The notes under the pieces: model-generated
What the model was told of the DNA's origin: nothing
Seen by the model: only the letters and a program-made list of their open reading frames with translations
The model's database searches: none
Made by a program: the position numbers and the translations under genes
Source: Clostridiales bacterium
Lineage (GTDB): Bacteria > Bacillota > Clostridia > Oscillospirales > Oscillospiraceae
Length of the DNA stretch: 36,944 nt
Reading direction: 5' to 3'
Assembly: GCA_012719745.1 (NCBI GenBank)
Contig: JAAXZS010000071.1
Coordinates: 1 to 36,944, forward strand
Shown here: positions 24,599 to 33,191 of the stretch, piece after piece
Layout: each line of letters opens with the position of its first letter
How positions within the stretch are numbered: the first letter of the stretch is position 1

Positions 24599-27500
24599 TT
24601 ACTTGTCGTACATCTCAATGAGCTTTTGCAGATGCTCATACCGGTTCTGGGCTTCCTTCTCGTTGCGGGCAAACAGGTCACCGGCACGATCGGGGAACTC
24701 ACGGGTCAGACGGCTGTAACGAGCCTCGTTCATCAGGAACTCCTGATAACCGCCGGCAGGCGCCTTGGAATCCAGAGAGAACTTCTTGTCCTCGCTGGCG
24801 GGATTGTAGCGGAACAGGTTCCAGTAACCGCAATCCACAGCCTTCTTCATTTCCTTCTGGCAGTTCATCATGCCGCCCTTGATGGAGTGCATCTCGCAGG
24901 GAGAGTAGCCGATGATGAGGGACGGGCCGTGATAGGCCTCGGCCTCGGTGATGGCCTTGATGGTCTGAGCGGGGTTGGCGCCCATGGCCACCTGTGCCAC
25001 ATACACATAGCCGTACTGCATGGCGATCTCCGCCAGGCTCTTCTTCTTAACTTCCTTACCGGCAGCGGCAAACTGTGCCACCTGGCCGATGTTGGATGCC
25101 TTGGACGCCTGTCCGCCGGTGTTGGAATACACCTCGGTATCGAAGACGAAAATGTTAACATCCTGCTTGGAGGCAATGACATGATCCAGTCCGCCGTAAC
25201 CGATGTCGTAAGCCCAGCCGTCGCCGCCGAAGATCCACATGGACTTCTTGGCCAGATATTCCTTCTTGCTCAGAATCTCCTTGCTGTACTCGCAGGTGGG
25301 ATCGGCTTCCAGTGCGGCAATCAGCTTGTCGGTGGCCGCACGGTTGGCAGCGCTGTCATCCATGGTGGCCAGATATTCTTCGCAGGCAGCCTTCTTCGCG
25401 GGAACGGTGGTCACGTCGGAAAGCTCCTTAATTTTGGCGGCCAGGTCATCGCGGATCTTGTTCTGGCCCACATACATGCCGAGACCGTGCTCCGCGTTGT
25501 CCTCAAAGAGGGAGTTGCACCATGCGGGACCGTGACCGGCCTTATCGGTGCAGTAGGGGGAGGTGGCAGCCGGGCCGCCCCAGATGGAGGAACAGCCGGT
25601 GGCATTGGAGATATACATATGATCGCCGAAGAGCTGGGTGACGAGACGGGCATAGGAGGTCTCGGCGCAGCCGGCGCAGGAACCGGAGAACTCCAGCATG
25701 GGCTGCTTGAACTGGCTGCCCTTGACGGTGTTGTCCTGCAAATCCTTCTTTTCGGAAACCTTGGCCACACAGTAGTCAAAGACATCCTGCTGGGGCAGCT
25801 CGCCTTCCTGAGAAACCATGGTCAGCGCATTCACCGGGCAGGCACCTACGCAGACGCCGCAGCCCATGCAATCCAGCGGAGAAATGGCCATGGTGAACTG
25901 GTACACACCCTTGCCCTTGCCGGCCTTGACGTCCACGATCTTGGCGCTTGCGGGAGCGGCAGCAGCCTCTTCCTTGGTCAGGCCGTAAGGACGGATGGTG
26001 GCGTGGGGGCAGCCATAGGCACACTGGTTGCACTGGATGCACTTTTCCGCGTCCCAGGTGGGAACGGAAACGGCAACACCGCGCTTTTCGTAAGCGGCGG
26101 CACCCAGCTCAAACTGGCCATCCACATAATCCACAAAGGCGGAAACGGGCAGGCTGTCGCCATCCATCTTGCCCACGGGCTCCAGAATATTCTTGACCAT
26201 CTTCACCAGCTCCGGCTTGCCGGTCAGCACCTTGGTGTCGGCGGCGTCCACCGCGTTGGCCCAGTCGGCGGGCACATCAATTTTCTTGAAGGCGGAAGCG
26301 CCCAGATCAATGGCCTTGTAGTTCATATCCACCACATCCTGGCCCTTCTTCAGGTAGGATGCCTTGGCCTTTTCCTTCATATAGTTGATGGCGTCTTCCT
26401 GAGGCATGACCTTGGCCAGCGTGAAGAAAGCGGACTGGAGAATGGTATTGTTGCGCTTGCCCATTCCGATCTCAATGGCCAGATCAATGGCATTGATGGT
26501 ATAGAGCTGGATATTGTTCTTGGCAATATAGCGCTTGGCGTCCGCCTTCAGGTGATGGTTCAGCTCCTCGAAATCCCACTGGCAGTTAATCATGAACACG
26601 CCGCCGGGCTTGACGTCGTTGACCATCTTGAAGCCCTTGGTAATATAGGAGGGGTTGTGGCAGGCCACAAAGTCGGCCTTGTTGATATAGTAGGGGGAAC
26701 GAATGGGCTTGTCACCGAAGCGCAGGTGGCTGATGGTGACGCCGCCGGTCTTCTTGGAGTCATACTGGAAATACGCCTGGACGTACTTGTCGGTATGGTC
26801 ACCAATGATCTTGATGGAGTTCTTGTTGGCGCCAACGGTACCGTCGCCGCCCAGACCCCAGAACTTGCACTCGATGGTGCCGGCTGCCGCCGTGTTGGGA
26901 CAGTTCTCATCCTCGGGCAGGGAGAGGTTGGTCACATCGTCCACAATGCCGATGGTAAACTGACGCTTCAGCTCGGCCTTCTTCAACTCGGTATACACCG
27001 CGAAGAGGGACGCAGGAGGTGTATCCTTGGAACCCAGACCGTAGCGGCCGCCGATGACGGTGATGTCGTTCCGGCCTGCATTGGCCAAAGCGGTGACCAC
27101 ATCCTGATAGAGGGGCTCGCCCATGGCGCCGGGCTCCTTGGTGCGATCCAAAACAGCAATCTTCTTGGCAGTGGCGGGAATGGCAGCGATCAGCTTTTCG
27201 GGCACGAAGGGACGGAACAGACGGACCTTGATAAGACCCACCTTTTCGCCGTGGGCATTCAGGTAGTCAATGACTTCCTCAGCCACGTCACAAACGGAAC
27301 CCATGGCCACAATCACGCGGTCAGCATCGGGAGCACCGTAGTAGTTGAACAGCTGATAGTCAGTGCCCAGCTTCTCGTTGATCTTGCCCATATACTTTTC
27401 CACCACGGCGGGGAGCTCTGCATAATACTTATTGCAGGCCTCTCTGTGCTGGAAGAAGATATCGCCGTTTTCATGGCTGCCGCGGGTGTGGGGATGCTCG

Positions 27501-28129
27501 GGGTTCAGGGCATGGGCACGGAAATCCGCCACGGCGTCCATATCGCACATGTCCTTCAGATCCTCATAATCCCAGACAGCGATCTTCTGAATCTCGTGGG
27601 ACGTACGGAAACCGTCAAAGAAATTGATAAAGGGCACCTTGCCGGTCAGAGCGGACAGATGTGCCACGGGGGACAGATCCATAACCTCCTGGACATTGCC
27701 CTCGCACAGCATGGCGAAGCCGGTCTGACGGCAGGCCATGACATCGGAGTGATCACCGAAGATGTTCAAAGCCTGGGTGGAAACCGTACGGGCGGAAACA
27801 TGGAACACGCAGGGCAGCTGCTCCGCCGCAATCTTGTACATGTTGGGGATCATCAGCAGCAGACCCTGAGACGCCGTGTAGGTGGTGGTCAGGGCGCCGG
27901 CGCCCAGAGAACCATGCACAGCACCGGCAGCGCCGGCTTCAGACTGCATTTCGACAACTTTTACCCGGGTACCGAAGACATTCTTCAGACCGTTGGCAGA
28001 CCACTGATCCACGAAGTCAGCCATCGGGCTGGACGGCGTGATGGGATAGATGGCAGCAACCTCCGAATACGCATACGACACATGCGCTGCGGCATTATTA
28101 CCATCCATGGTCTTCATTTTTCTTACCAT
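24599..28129 (-). CDS. nifJ: Pyruvate:ferredoxin (flavodoxin) oxidoreductase
   Basis: A 1176-residue single-chain PFOR that converts pyruvate and CoA to acetyl-CoA and CO2, reducing ferredoxin. The order is standard: the N-terminal pyrimidine-binding domain (SYAYSEVAAIYPITPSSPMADFVDQW), the middle domains, then a 2x[4Fe-4S] ferredoxin domain with CIQCNQCAYGCP near residue 696 and CMGCGVCVGACP near 752. A third cluster includes Cys in GSCAGCAETSYARL. The TPP motif GDGWAYDIGYGGLDH is near 968. The start at 28129 is preceded by AAGGAGG on the reverse strand. It is monocistronic, ending at the bidirectional terminator. It should be the main acetyl-CoA and reductant source in an anaerobe. Confidence 0.98.
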   Translation of the reverse strand: MVRKMKTMDGNNAAAHVSYAYSEVAAIYPITPSSPMADFVDQWSANGLKNVFGTRVKVVEMQSEAGAAGAVHGSLGAGALTTTYTASQGLLLMIPNMYKIAAEQLPCVFHVSARTVSTQALNIFGDHSDVMACRQTGFAMLCEGNVQEVMDLSPVAHLSALTGKVPFINFFDGFRTSHEIQKIAVWDYEDLKDMCDMDAVADFRAHALNPEHPHTRGSHENGDIFFQHREACNKYYAELPAVVEKYMGKINEKLGTDYQLFNYYGAPDADRVIVAMGSVCDVAEEVIDYLNAHGEKVGLIKVRLFRPFVPEKLIAAIPATAKKIAVLDRTKEPGAMGEPLYQDVVTALANAGRNDITVIGGRYGLGSKDTPPASLFAVYTELKKAELKRQFTIGIVDDVTNLSLPEDENCPNTAAAGTIECKFWGLGGDGTVGANKNSIKIIGDHTDKYVQAYFQYDSKKTGGVTISHLRFGDKPIRSPYYINKADFVACHNPSYITKGFKMVNDVKPGGVFMINCQWDFEELNHHLKADAKRYIAKNNIQLYTINAIDLAIEIGMGKRNNTILQSAFFTLAKVMPQEDAINYMKEKAKASYLKKGQDVVDMNYKAIDLGASAFKKIDVPADWANAVDAADTKVLTGKPELVKMVKNILEPVGKMDGDSLPVSAFVDYVDGQFELGAAAYEKRGVAVSVPTWDAEKCIQCNQCAYGCPHATIRPYGLTKEEAAAAPASAKIVDVKAGKGKGVYQFTMAISPLDCMGCGVCVGACPVNALTMVSQEGELPQQDVFDYCVAKVSEKKDLQDNTVKGSQFKQPMLEFSGSCAGCAETSYARLVTQLFGDHMYISNATGCSSIWGGPAATSPYCTDKAGHGPAWCNSLFEDNAEHGLGMYVGQNKIRDDLAAKIKELSDVTTVPAKKAACEEYLATMDDSAANRAATDKLIAALEADPTCEYSKEILSKKEYLAKKSMWIFGGDGWAYDIGYGGLDHVIASKQDVNIFVFDTEVYSNTGGQASKASNIGQVAQFAAAGKEVKKKSLAEIAMQYGYVYVAQVAMGANPAQTIKAITEAEAYHGPSLIIGYSPCEMHSIKGGMMNCQKEMKKAVDCGYWNLFRYNPASEDKKFSLDSKAPAGGYQEFLMNEARYSRLTREFPDRAGDLFARNEKEAQNRYEHLQKLIEMYDK

Positions 28130-28168
28130 AAACGAGCCTCCTTATTTATCTTCTTTCGCAATTTAAAA

Positions 28169-28186
28169 TTGTGAAATGATATACAA
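28169..28186 (-). promoter_or_regulatory. Rex-like operator at the nifJ transcription start
   Basis: TTGTGAAATGATATACAA matches the Rex consensus TTGTGAA-N4-TTCACAA at 12 of 14 specified positions. It lies immediately downstream of the nifJ -10 box and covers the predicted start of transcription (near 28185), where a bound repressor would block initiation. Rex senses the NADH/NAD+ ratio. The consensus is from memory and no rex gene is in the window. Confidence 0.45.
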
Positions 28187-28191
28187 TGTGT

Positions 28192-28220
28192 ATAATAACA
28201 CAAAGATTCACGTATGTAAA
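28192..28220 (-). promoter_or_regulatory. Promoter of nifJ
   Basis: Reverse strand: TTTACA (28220-28215), 17 bases, TATTAT (28197-28192). The leader of about 55 bases contains the Rex-like site and the palindrome CAATTTAAAATTG (28159-28171). Confidence 0.7.
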
Positions 28221-28305
28221 CCGGGATTTGATTAAATTTCATCTCAGGAAATCTTTTCTGGGTCTTTCACAAAATACCGGGCCCTTTCTTGTGAATTTTT
28301 GTGAC

Positions 28306-28345
28306 AACCTATTTAAAGGCCCGTCTGTTTGTGTTAAAATAGGTT
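28306..28345 (+). promoter_or_regulatory. Inverted repeat and candidate promoter before yifB
   Basis: AACCTATTTAA (28306-28316) and TTAAAATAGGTT (28334-28345) are near-perfect inverted arms with one extra A. The arms also hold a candidate promoter, TTTAAA (28312-28317), 17 bases, TAAAAT (28335-28340), so a protein binding the dyad would cover both boxes. The ribosome site GGGGAGGTG follows. Confidence 0.5.
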
Positions 28346-28370
28346 GATTTCGTCTGGGGAGGTGCCAAAA

Positions 28371-29885
28371 ATGGTTGTGACTGTACGCTCGCTGGGGTTA
28401 TTCGGTATCGGCGGCTATGAGGTGAGCGTGGAATGCTTCCTCTCCGGCGGGCTGCCCGCCTTTGATGTGGTGGGTCTGCCCGATGCCGCCGTGCGGGAGG
28501 CGAGGGAGCGGGCTCGCGCCGCCATGAAGAACTGCGGCGCCAAATTTCCCGTCAGCCGCATCACCGTGAATCTGGCGCCCGCCGGACAGCGCAAGGAGGG
28601 CACCATCTATGACTTGCCCATTTTACTGGGACTTCTTACTGCCGCAGGAGATCTGAAGGGGCTGCCTGAGGACGCCGCCTTCGTGGGAGAACTGAGCCTC
28701 ACCGGCGCGCTGCGGCCTATCAGCGGGATTTTGCCCATGGCTCTTTTTGCCGCTCAAGCGGGTGTCAAGTCCCTCTATGTCCCTGCTGCCAACGGCGCAG
28801 AGGCCACACTGGTGGACGGGCTTACCGTCTATCCCGTCAGTGACGTCAACACACTGATACGCCATCTGCGGGGCGAAGAACCTATTTTACCTGCCGAGAC
28901 ATGGGAACCGACCCCGGATGACCGACCTCTGCCGGACTTTGCCGATGTGATGGGACAGGAAAATGTAAAGCGGGCGTTGGAAATTGCTGCTGCCGGCGGA
29001 CACAACATTCTGCTCATCGGCTCTCCCGGCGCAGGAAAATCCATGTTAGCCCGGCGGCTTCCCTCCATTTTGCCGGATATGACACGGCCGGAATCGCTGG
29101 AAACCACCGCCATTTACTCCGTGGCGGGGATGACCGAGGCGGATCACCCTCTGATTGTCAGGCGGCCTTTTCGCAGTCCCCATCACACCGCCTCCCCCGC
29201 CTCCCTTTCCGGCGGCGGCACCGTACCCCGGCCGGGAGAGATTTCTCTTTCCCACAACGGCGTGCTTTTTTTAGATGAGCTGCCGGAATTTGACAAAACC
29301 GCTCTGGAAACACTCCGTCAGCCTTTGGAGGACGGTGAGGTGACTATTACCCGGGTGGCCGGCTCTTTGACGCTGCCCAGCCGCTTCATGCTGGTGGGCG
29401 CCATGAATCCCTGCCGCTGCGGCTGGTACGGCCATCCCTCCGGGCGGTGCACCTGCTCAAGCGCCCAGGTGGAGAGCTACATGCGGCGGATTTCCGGGCC
29501 GCTTTTAGATCGCATTGACATGCATGTGGATGTGCCATCGGTTGCCTACGAAGCCATGCGCCGCAAGGAAACGCCGGAATCCTCCGCCGTTGTCCGGGGA
29601 CGGGTCAACGACGCCCGGTCCATTCAGAAGGCCCGCTTTGCCGGGACGGAGATCGCCTGCAATGCCTTTATGACCCCTGCCATGATCGGCCGATTCTGCG
29701 TGCTGGATGCGGCGGGAGAAACGCTTATGAAAAATGCCTTTGACCGTTTAGGACTTACCGGCCGCGCCCACGACCGAATTTTGCGGCGGGCCCGCACCAT
29801 TGCGGATCTGGATCACAGCGACACCATTGAAAGCACCCATTTGGCCGAGGCCATTCAATATAGAAGCAGTTCGATTTTGAAATAG
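28371..29885 (+). CDS. yifB: YifB/ComM family Mg-chelatase-like AAA+ ATPase
   Basis: A 504-residue AAA+ protein. The N-terminal LonC-like part contains NLAPAGQRKEGTIYDLPI. The ATPase core has Walker A LIGSPGAGKSMLARRLP near residue 220, Walker B GVLFLDELPEFD near residue 300, and sensor region GAMNPCRCGWYG followed by paired Cys (GRCTC). The C-terminal Mg-chelatase domain ends with RTIADLDHSDTIESTHLAEAIQYR. In Gram-negative bacteria the homologue ComM is a hexameric helicase that aids branch migration in natural transformation. The start at 28371 is set by GGGGAGG; the in-frame start at 28344 lies inside the inverted repeat. thiI follows after 14 bases. Confidence 0.94.
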   Translation: MVVTVRSLGLFGIGGYEVSVECFLSGGLPAFDVVGLPDAAVREARERARAAMKNCGAKFPVSRITVNLAPAGQRKEGTIYDLPILLGLLTAAGDLKGLPEDAAFVGELSLTGALRPISGILPMALFAAQAGVKSLYVPAANGAEATLVDGLTVYPVSDVNTLIRHLRGEEPILPAETWEPTPDDRPLPDFADVMGQENVKRALEIAAAGGHNILLIGSPGAGKSMLARRLPSILPDMTRPESLETTAIYSVAGMTEADHPLIVRRPFRSPHHTASPASLSGGGTVPRPGEISLSHNGVLFLDELPEFDKTALETLRQPLEDGEVTITRVAGSLTLPSRFMLVGAMNPCRCGWYGHPSGRCTCSSAQVESYMRRISGPLLDRIDMHVDVPSVAYEAMRRKETPESSAVVRGRVNDARSIQKARFAGTEIACNAFMTPAMIGRFCVLDAAGETLMKNAFDRLGLTGRAHDRILRRARTIADLDHSDTIESTHLAEAIQYRSSSILK

Positions 29886-29899
29886 ACAAGGAGAAAACC

Positions 29900-31072
29900 A
29901 TGCGCGAAATGATTCTTTGCAAGCTGGGAGAGGTGGTCCTCAAGGGGCTCAACCGCCGCAGCTTTGAAATGCGGCTGATGGCCAACATCCGCCGCCGCAC
30001 CCAACACTGCGGCAAATTCAACGTCTACTCCAAGCAGAGCACCATCTATGTGGAGCCCACCGGCGACAACTGCAATCTGGAGGGTGCCTACGCCGCCTGC
30101 CGCCAGATATTCGGCATTATTACCGTGGCCCGGGCGCTGCCCTGCGAAAAGAGCAAGGAGGCCATCTTTGAAACGGCTCGCACCTATCTGAAGGATGCCC
30201 TTGTGCGTGCTCACTCCTTTAAGGTAGAGACACGCCGGGCGGACAAATCCTTTCCCATGGGCTCCATTCAGGTCAGCCAGTGGGTGGGCGGCGAGCTGCA
30301 TGACGCCTTTCCCCATCTGACGGTAGACGTCCACCAACCGGAGCTGACGGTCTTTGTGGAGATCCGGGAGGACGCGGCCTATGTCCACGCGCCGGCGGAA
30401 CCGGCGGCGGGGGGCCTGCCTCTTGGTATGAGCGGCTCCGCCGTGTCGCTGCTCTCCGGCGGCATTGATTCCCCGGTGGCCTCTTACATGATCGCCAAAC
30501 GGGGCGTCACACTGGAAATGATACACTTTTTTTCCCCACCCTATACCTCTGAGCAGGCCAAGGAAAAAGTGCTGGAACTGGCAAAGCTCCTGACCCCCTG
30601 GTGCGGGCGGCTGAATGTCTATATCATTCCTTTTACCGAAATTCAGGAGGCCATCCGTACCGGCTGCCCGGAGGATCATTTTACGCTGATTATGCGCCGG
30701 TTTATGATGCGCCTTGCCCAGAAATTGGCCGATACCCTGCGTTGCAAGGCGCTGGTGACGGGCGAGAATTTGGGGCAGGTGGCCAGCCAGACCATGGAGG
30801 CGCTGCGTGTCTCCGAGGATGTGGTGAATGTGCCCGTACTGCGGCCCCTGATCGGCATGGATAAGGAGGAGATCATCCGCATTGCCCGGCAGATCGGTAC
30901 TTTTGACACCTCCATCCTCCCTTACGAGGACTGCGGCACCGTCTTTACCCCCCGTCATCCCAAGACCAAGCCCCATGTAGAGGAGGTACGGGAGATGGAA
31001 GCGGCGCTGGATGTGGAGGGCCTGATGCAAAGGGCCTGGGACGGCCGGGAATTGGTCAAGGTGCGGTTTTAA
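29900..31072 (+). CDS. thiI: tRNA 4-thiouridine synthase ThiI
   Basis: A 390-residue enzyme that adenylates U8 of tRNA for sulfur transfer. An N-terminal ferredoxin-like and THUMP region covers about residues 1-165. The PP-loop ATPase motif SLLSGGIDSPVASYMIAKRG is near residue 187. The conserved PYEDCGTVFTPRHPKTKP near residue 345 carries the catalytic-site Cys. The C-terminal rhodanese domain found in E. coli ThiI (482 residues) is absent, as in other Firmicutes, where a dedicated desulfurase supplies sulfur. It starts behind AAGGAGAAAACC. cinA follows after 12 bases. Confidence 0.96.
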   Translation: MREMILCKLGEVVLKGLNRRSFEMRLMANIRRRTQHCGKFNVYSKQSTIYVEPTGDNCNLEGAYAACRQIFGIITVARALPCEKSKEAIFETARTYLKDALVRAHSFKVETRRADKSFPMGSIQVSQWVGGELHDAFPHLTVDVHQPELTVFVEIREDAAYVHAPAEPAAGGLPLGMSGSAVSLLSGGIDSPVASYMIAKRGVTLEMIHFFSPPYTSEQAKEKVLELAKLLTPWCGRLNVYIIPFTEIQEAIRTGCPEDHFTLIMRRFMMRLAQKLADTLRCKALVTGENLGQVASQTMEALRVSEDVVNVPVLRPLIGMDKEEIIRIARQIGTFDTSILPYEDCGTVFTPRHPKTKPHVEEVREMEAALDVEGLMQRAWDGRELVKVRF

Positions 31073-31084
31073 GGAGGCTTTTTC

Positions 31085-32338
31085 ATGTTTCGCTGCGCGG
31101 AAATAATTGCCGTGGGCACGGAGCTGCTGCTGGGCAACATCGCCAACACCAATGCCCGGGAGATTTCCGAAGCTCTTGCCGGCATTGGCATTGATGTAGA
31201 CTATCACACGGTGGTGGGTGACAACCCCGCCCGACTGGCTTCCGCGGTGGAGATTGCCCGCCACCGCGCCGACCTGCTGCTCTTTACCGGCGGGCTGGGG
31301 CCTACCTATGACGATCTGACCAAGCAGACCGTGTGCAGCGCTTTTGGCATTCCCCTGGTTTTTCATCCGGAGATTCAGGAGGAGATCCGGCAATATGTGG
31401 AGGCAGTCTTTCATCACGCACCCTCGGACTGCAACCGGCAGCAGGCTTTTTTGCCGGAGGGTTGTACCATTTTTCACAACCCCGTGGGTACCGCCCCCGG
31501 CTGTGGCTTTACCGACGGCGGTGTAACGGTCATTATGCTCCCCGGCGTGCCCTCAGAATGCCGATATTTGCTCCGGCACAGCGTTCTCCCCTTTCTGCAG
31601 ACCGGCAGCCGGGAGGTAATCGTCTCCCGCAACATCCGGGTGTTCGGTTTGGGCGAACCGACCGTGCAGGAAAAGCTGCTGACCCTTATGAATGATTCCG
31701 TCAATCCCTCTTTGGCCCCCTACGCCAAGACCGGAGAGGTGCTGTTGCGGCTCACCGCCAAGGCACCCGACGCCGCCGTGGGAAAGGCTATGATGCGCCC
31801 CATGCTGCAATCCGTCCGTGACACGCTGGGTGAATTTGTGTACGGCGTGGATGTTGCCAGTCTGGAGGAGGCCGTTTTTCATCTGCTGGCAGAACGGAAT
31901 CTTACCTTTTCCGCTGCCGAGTCCTGTACCGGCGGACTTGTAGCCAAGCGGATCACCGATCTGCCCGGCGCCTCCGGTGTTTTCAAGGGCGGCGTGGTAT
32001 CCTACACCAACGAGGTGAAAAACCGGGTGCTGGGCGTTCCCGCCGCTCTATTGGAGCGCTGTGGCGCTGTTTCAGACGAGGTGGCCCGGGCTATGGCCCA
32101 GGGGGTACGACAGCTGACCGCTTCTGACCTGGCCATATCCGTCACCGGCGTGGCCGGCCCCGACAGCGATGACCGGGGCAACCCGGTGGGGACTGTTTTT
32201 GTGGGGCTGGATACGCCCACGGGCACCTATGTCCGCTCGCTTTTGCTGGGCGGCGGACGGGAGATTATCCGCACTGTCAGCGCCCATCACGCTTTCGATA
32301 TGCTGCGCCGGTATCTCACCGGAGCGACCATTGAATAA
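31085..32338 (+). CDS. cinA: CinA family protein (competence/damage-inducible; NMN amidohydrolase domain)
   Basis: A 417-residue two-domain protein. The N-terminal MoaB-like/COG1058 domain has AEIIAVGTELLLGNIANTNA and FTGGLGPTYDDLTKQ. The C-terminal CinA domain starts near residue 255 with TFSAAESCTGGLVAKRITD and contains ISVTGVAGPDSDDRGNPVGTVF. Known activities are ADP-ribose pyrophosphatase for the N-terminal part and nicotinamide mononucleotide deamidase for the C-terminal part, linking it to pyridine-nucleotide salvage. In many bacteria it lies beside recA; here it lies between thiI and a small membrane protein. AAGGAGG precedes the start. Confidence 0.95.
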   Translation: MFRCAEIIAVGTELLLGNIANTNAREISEALAGIGIDVDYHTVVGDNPARLASAVEIARHRADLLLFTGGLGPTYDDLTKQTVCSAFGIPLVFHPEIQEEIRQYVEAVFHHAPSDCNRQQAFLPEGCTIFHNPVGTAPGCGFTDGGVTVIMLPGVPSECRYLLRHSVLPFLQTGSREVIVSRNIRVFGLGEPTVQEKLLTLMNDSVNPSLAPYAKTGEVLLRLTAKAPDAAVGKAMMRPMLQSVRDTLGEFVYGVDVASLEEAVFHLLAERNLTFSAAESCTGGLVAKRITDLPGASGVFKGGVVSYTNEVKNRVLGVPAALLERCGAVSDEVARAMAQGVRQLTASDLAISVTGVAGPDSDDRGNPVGTVFVGLDTPTGTYVRSLLLGGGREIIRTVSAHHAFDMLRRYLTGATIE

Positions 32339-32355
32339 GGAAAGGAACATTGACC

Positions 32356-32805
32356 ATGGGAAAGAAATACACCAACCACTACACCGGCACGGAGGAGACC
32401 TATACGCGCCGGAAGGAGAAGATGGCCCAGAAGAATCAGCACGCCAAAAAGAACGGCTCCAACTATCATCCCGGTGCAGAGCTGGCCAAGGCAGCTGCCG
32501 AGAAGATCAACAAGCAGGAACGGGTGCAGCTTCCCTTCTGGCTAAAGACCATCCTTATCATTCTTTTTACCGCTCTTCTTGTGACGCTGGTACTGCGGCT
32601 GACCTCATTTAAAGACAGTATGACCATGAGCTATATCTCCTCTTTGATGCTGGGTGTGGCCTGCGGCGCACTGTTTTACATCCGCAAATATTACCACAAG
32701 GAGAAAAAGGGCGCCAGCTACGGCATCATCACCCTGATTCTGGCGGTTGTCTGTGTGGTATATACCGCTATGGGCCTGCTGGGCTTATTCGGTATTTTGG
32801 GCTAA
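32356..32805 (+). CDS. Uncharacterised small membrane protein
   Basis: A 149-residue protein I cannot assign to a family. The first 55 residues are very basic and polar (for example TRRKEKMAQKNQHAKKNGSN). Three hydrophobic segments follow, at about residues 63-82, 90-108 and 121-148. The N-terminal Lys-rich tail should stay in the cytoplasm. It is preceded by GGAAAGGAAC, so ATG at 32356 is the better start than TTG six bases earlier. It sits directly after cinA, with which it is probably co-transcribed. No terminator is evident before the ileS leader. Confidence 0.75.
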   Translation: MGKKYTNHYTGTEETYTRRKEKMAQKNQHAKKNGSNYHPGAELAKAAAEKINKQERVQLPFWLKTILIILFTALLVTLVLRLTSFKDSMTMSYISSLMLGVACGALFYIRKYYHKEKKGASYGIITLILAVVCVVYTAMGLLGLFGILG

Positions 32806-32839
32806 TTATCCCGGAATTTGCCGATTTTGAATTTTTTCG

Positions 32840-32868
32840 TTGACAAAGCGGCTGAAAGTGAGTAAGAT
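32840..32868 (+). promoter_or_regulatory. Promoter of the ileS T-box leader
   Basis: TTGACA (32840-32845), a perfect -35 box, is followed after 17 bases by TAAGAT (32863-32868). Transcription should start near 32875, at the 5' end of the T-box RNA. Confidence 0.85.
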
Positions 32869-32874
32869 AAGGCA

Positions 32875-33148
32875 TATTATAAAAACAGGCGAGGATGGGG
32901 ACAAGTAGGGCCTTTTCCATGGCAAAGAGAGCCGGCGGCAGGTGTGAGTCGGCGTTTGGAAGCGGCATGAAAATCACCCCGGAGCATCCGGCTGAAGCAA
33001 AAAAGTAAGCCCGGACGGCAGGAGGCCGTTATCACCCTCCGCCCACAGCTTGTGGAGTGAGCGGCCGCCCGTGGCGGCAATAAGAGTGGTACCGCAGAGG
33101 TTACGCGCCTTTGTCTCTTACAAACAGTAAGAGACAAAGGCGTTTTTT
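32875..33148 (+). promoter_or_regulatory. T-box riboswitch controlling ileS
   Basis: The conserved T-box core AAGAGTGGTACCGCAG is at 33082-33097 and pairs with uncharged tRNA. Stem I starts near 32890 with the GA-rich GAGGATGGGGACAAGTAG. The likely specifier codon is ATC (32973-32975, in GAAAATCACC), matching isoleucine. The terminator is a 15-bp stem (33106-33120 with 33128-33142) followed by six T residues. Low tRNA-Ile charging should allow read-through into ileS. Confidence 0.95.
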
Positions 33149-33191
33149 ATTTTCAACAATTCGATTATCATGATAAATGGAGGAAAAGCAA

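Noticed and set aside
24458..28174. 1238-codon forward open frame opposite nifJ
   Set aside because: It is a mirror of the GC-rich nifJ codon pattern, low in charged residues and rich in Gly/His/Leu repeats. nifJ on the other strand has every expected motif, promoter and ribosome site.
28265..28295. TTCACAA and TTGTGAA half-sites as a Rex operator for yifB
   Set aside because: The half-sites face outward with an 18-base gap, not the inward 4-base arrangement of Rex.
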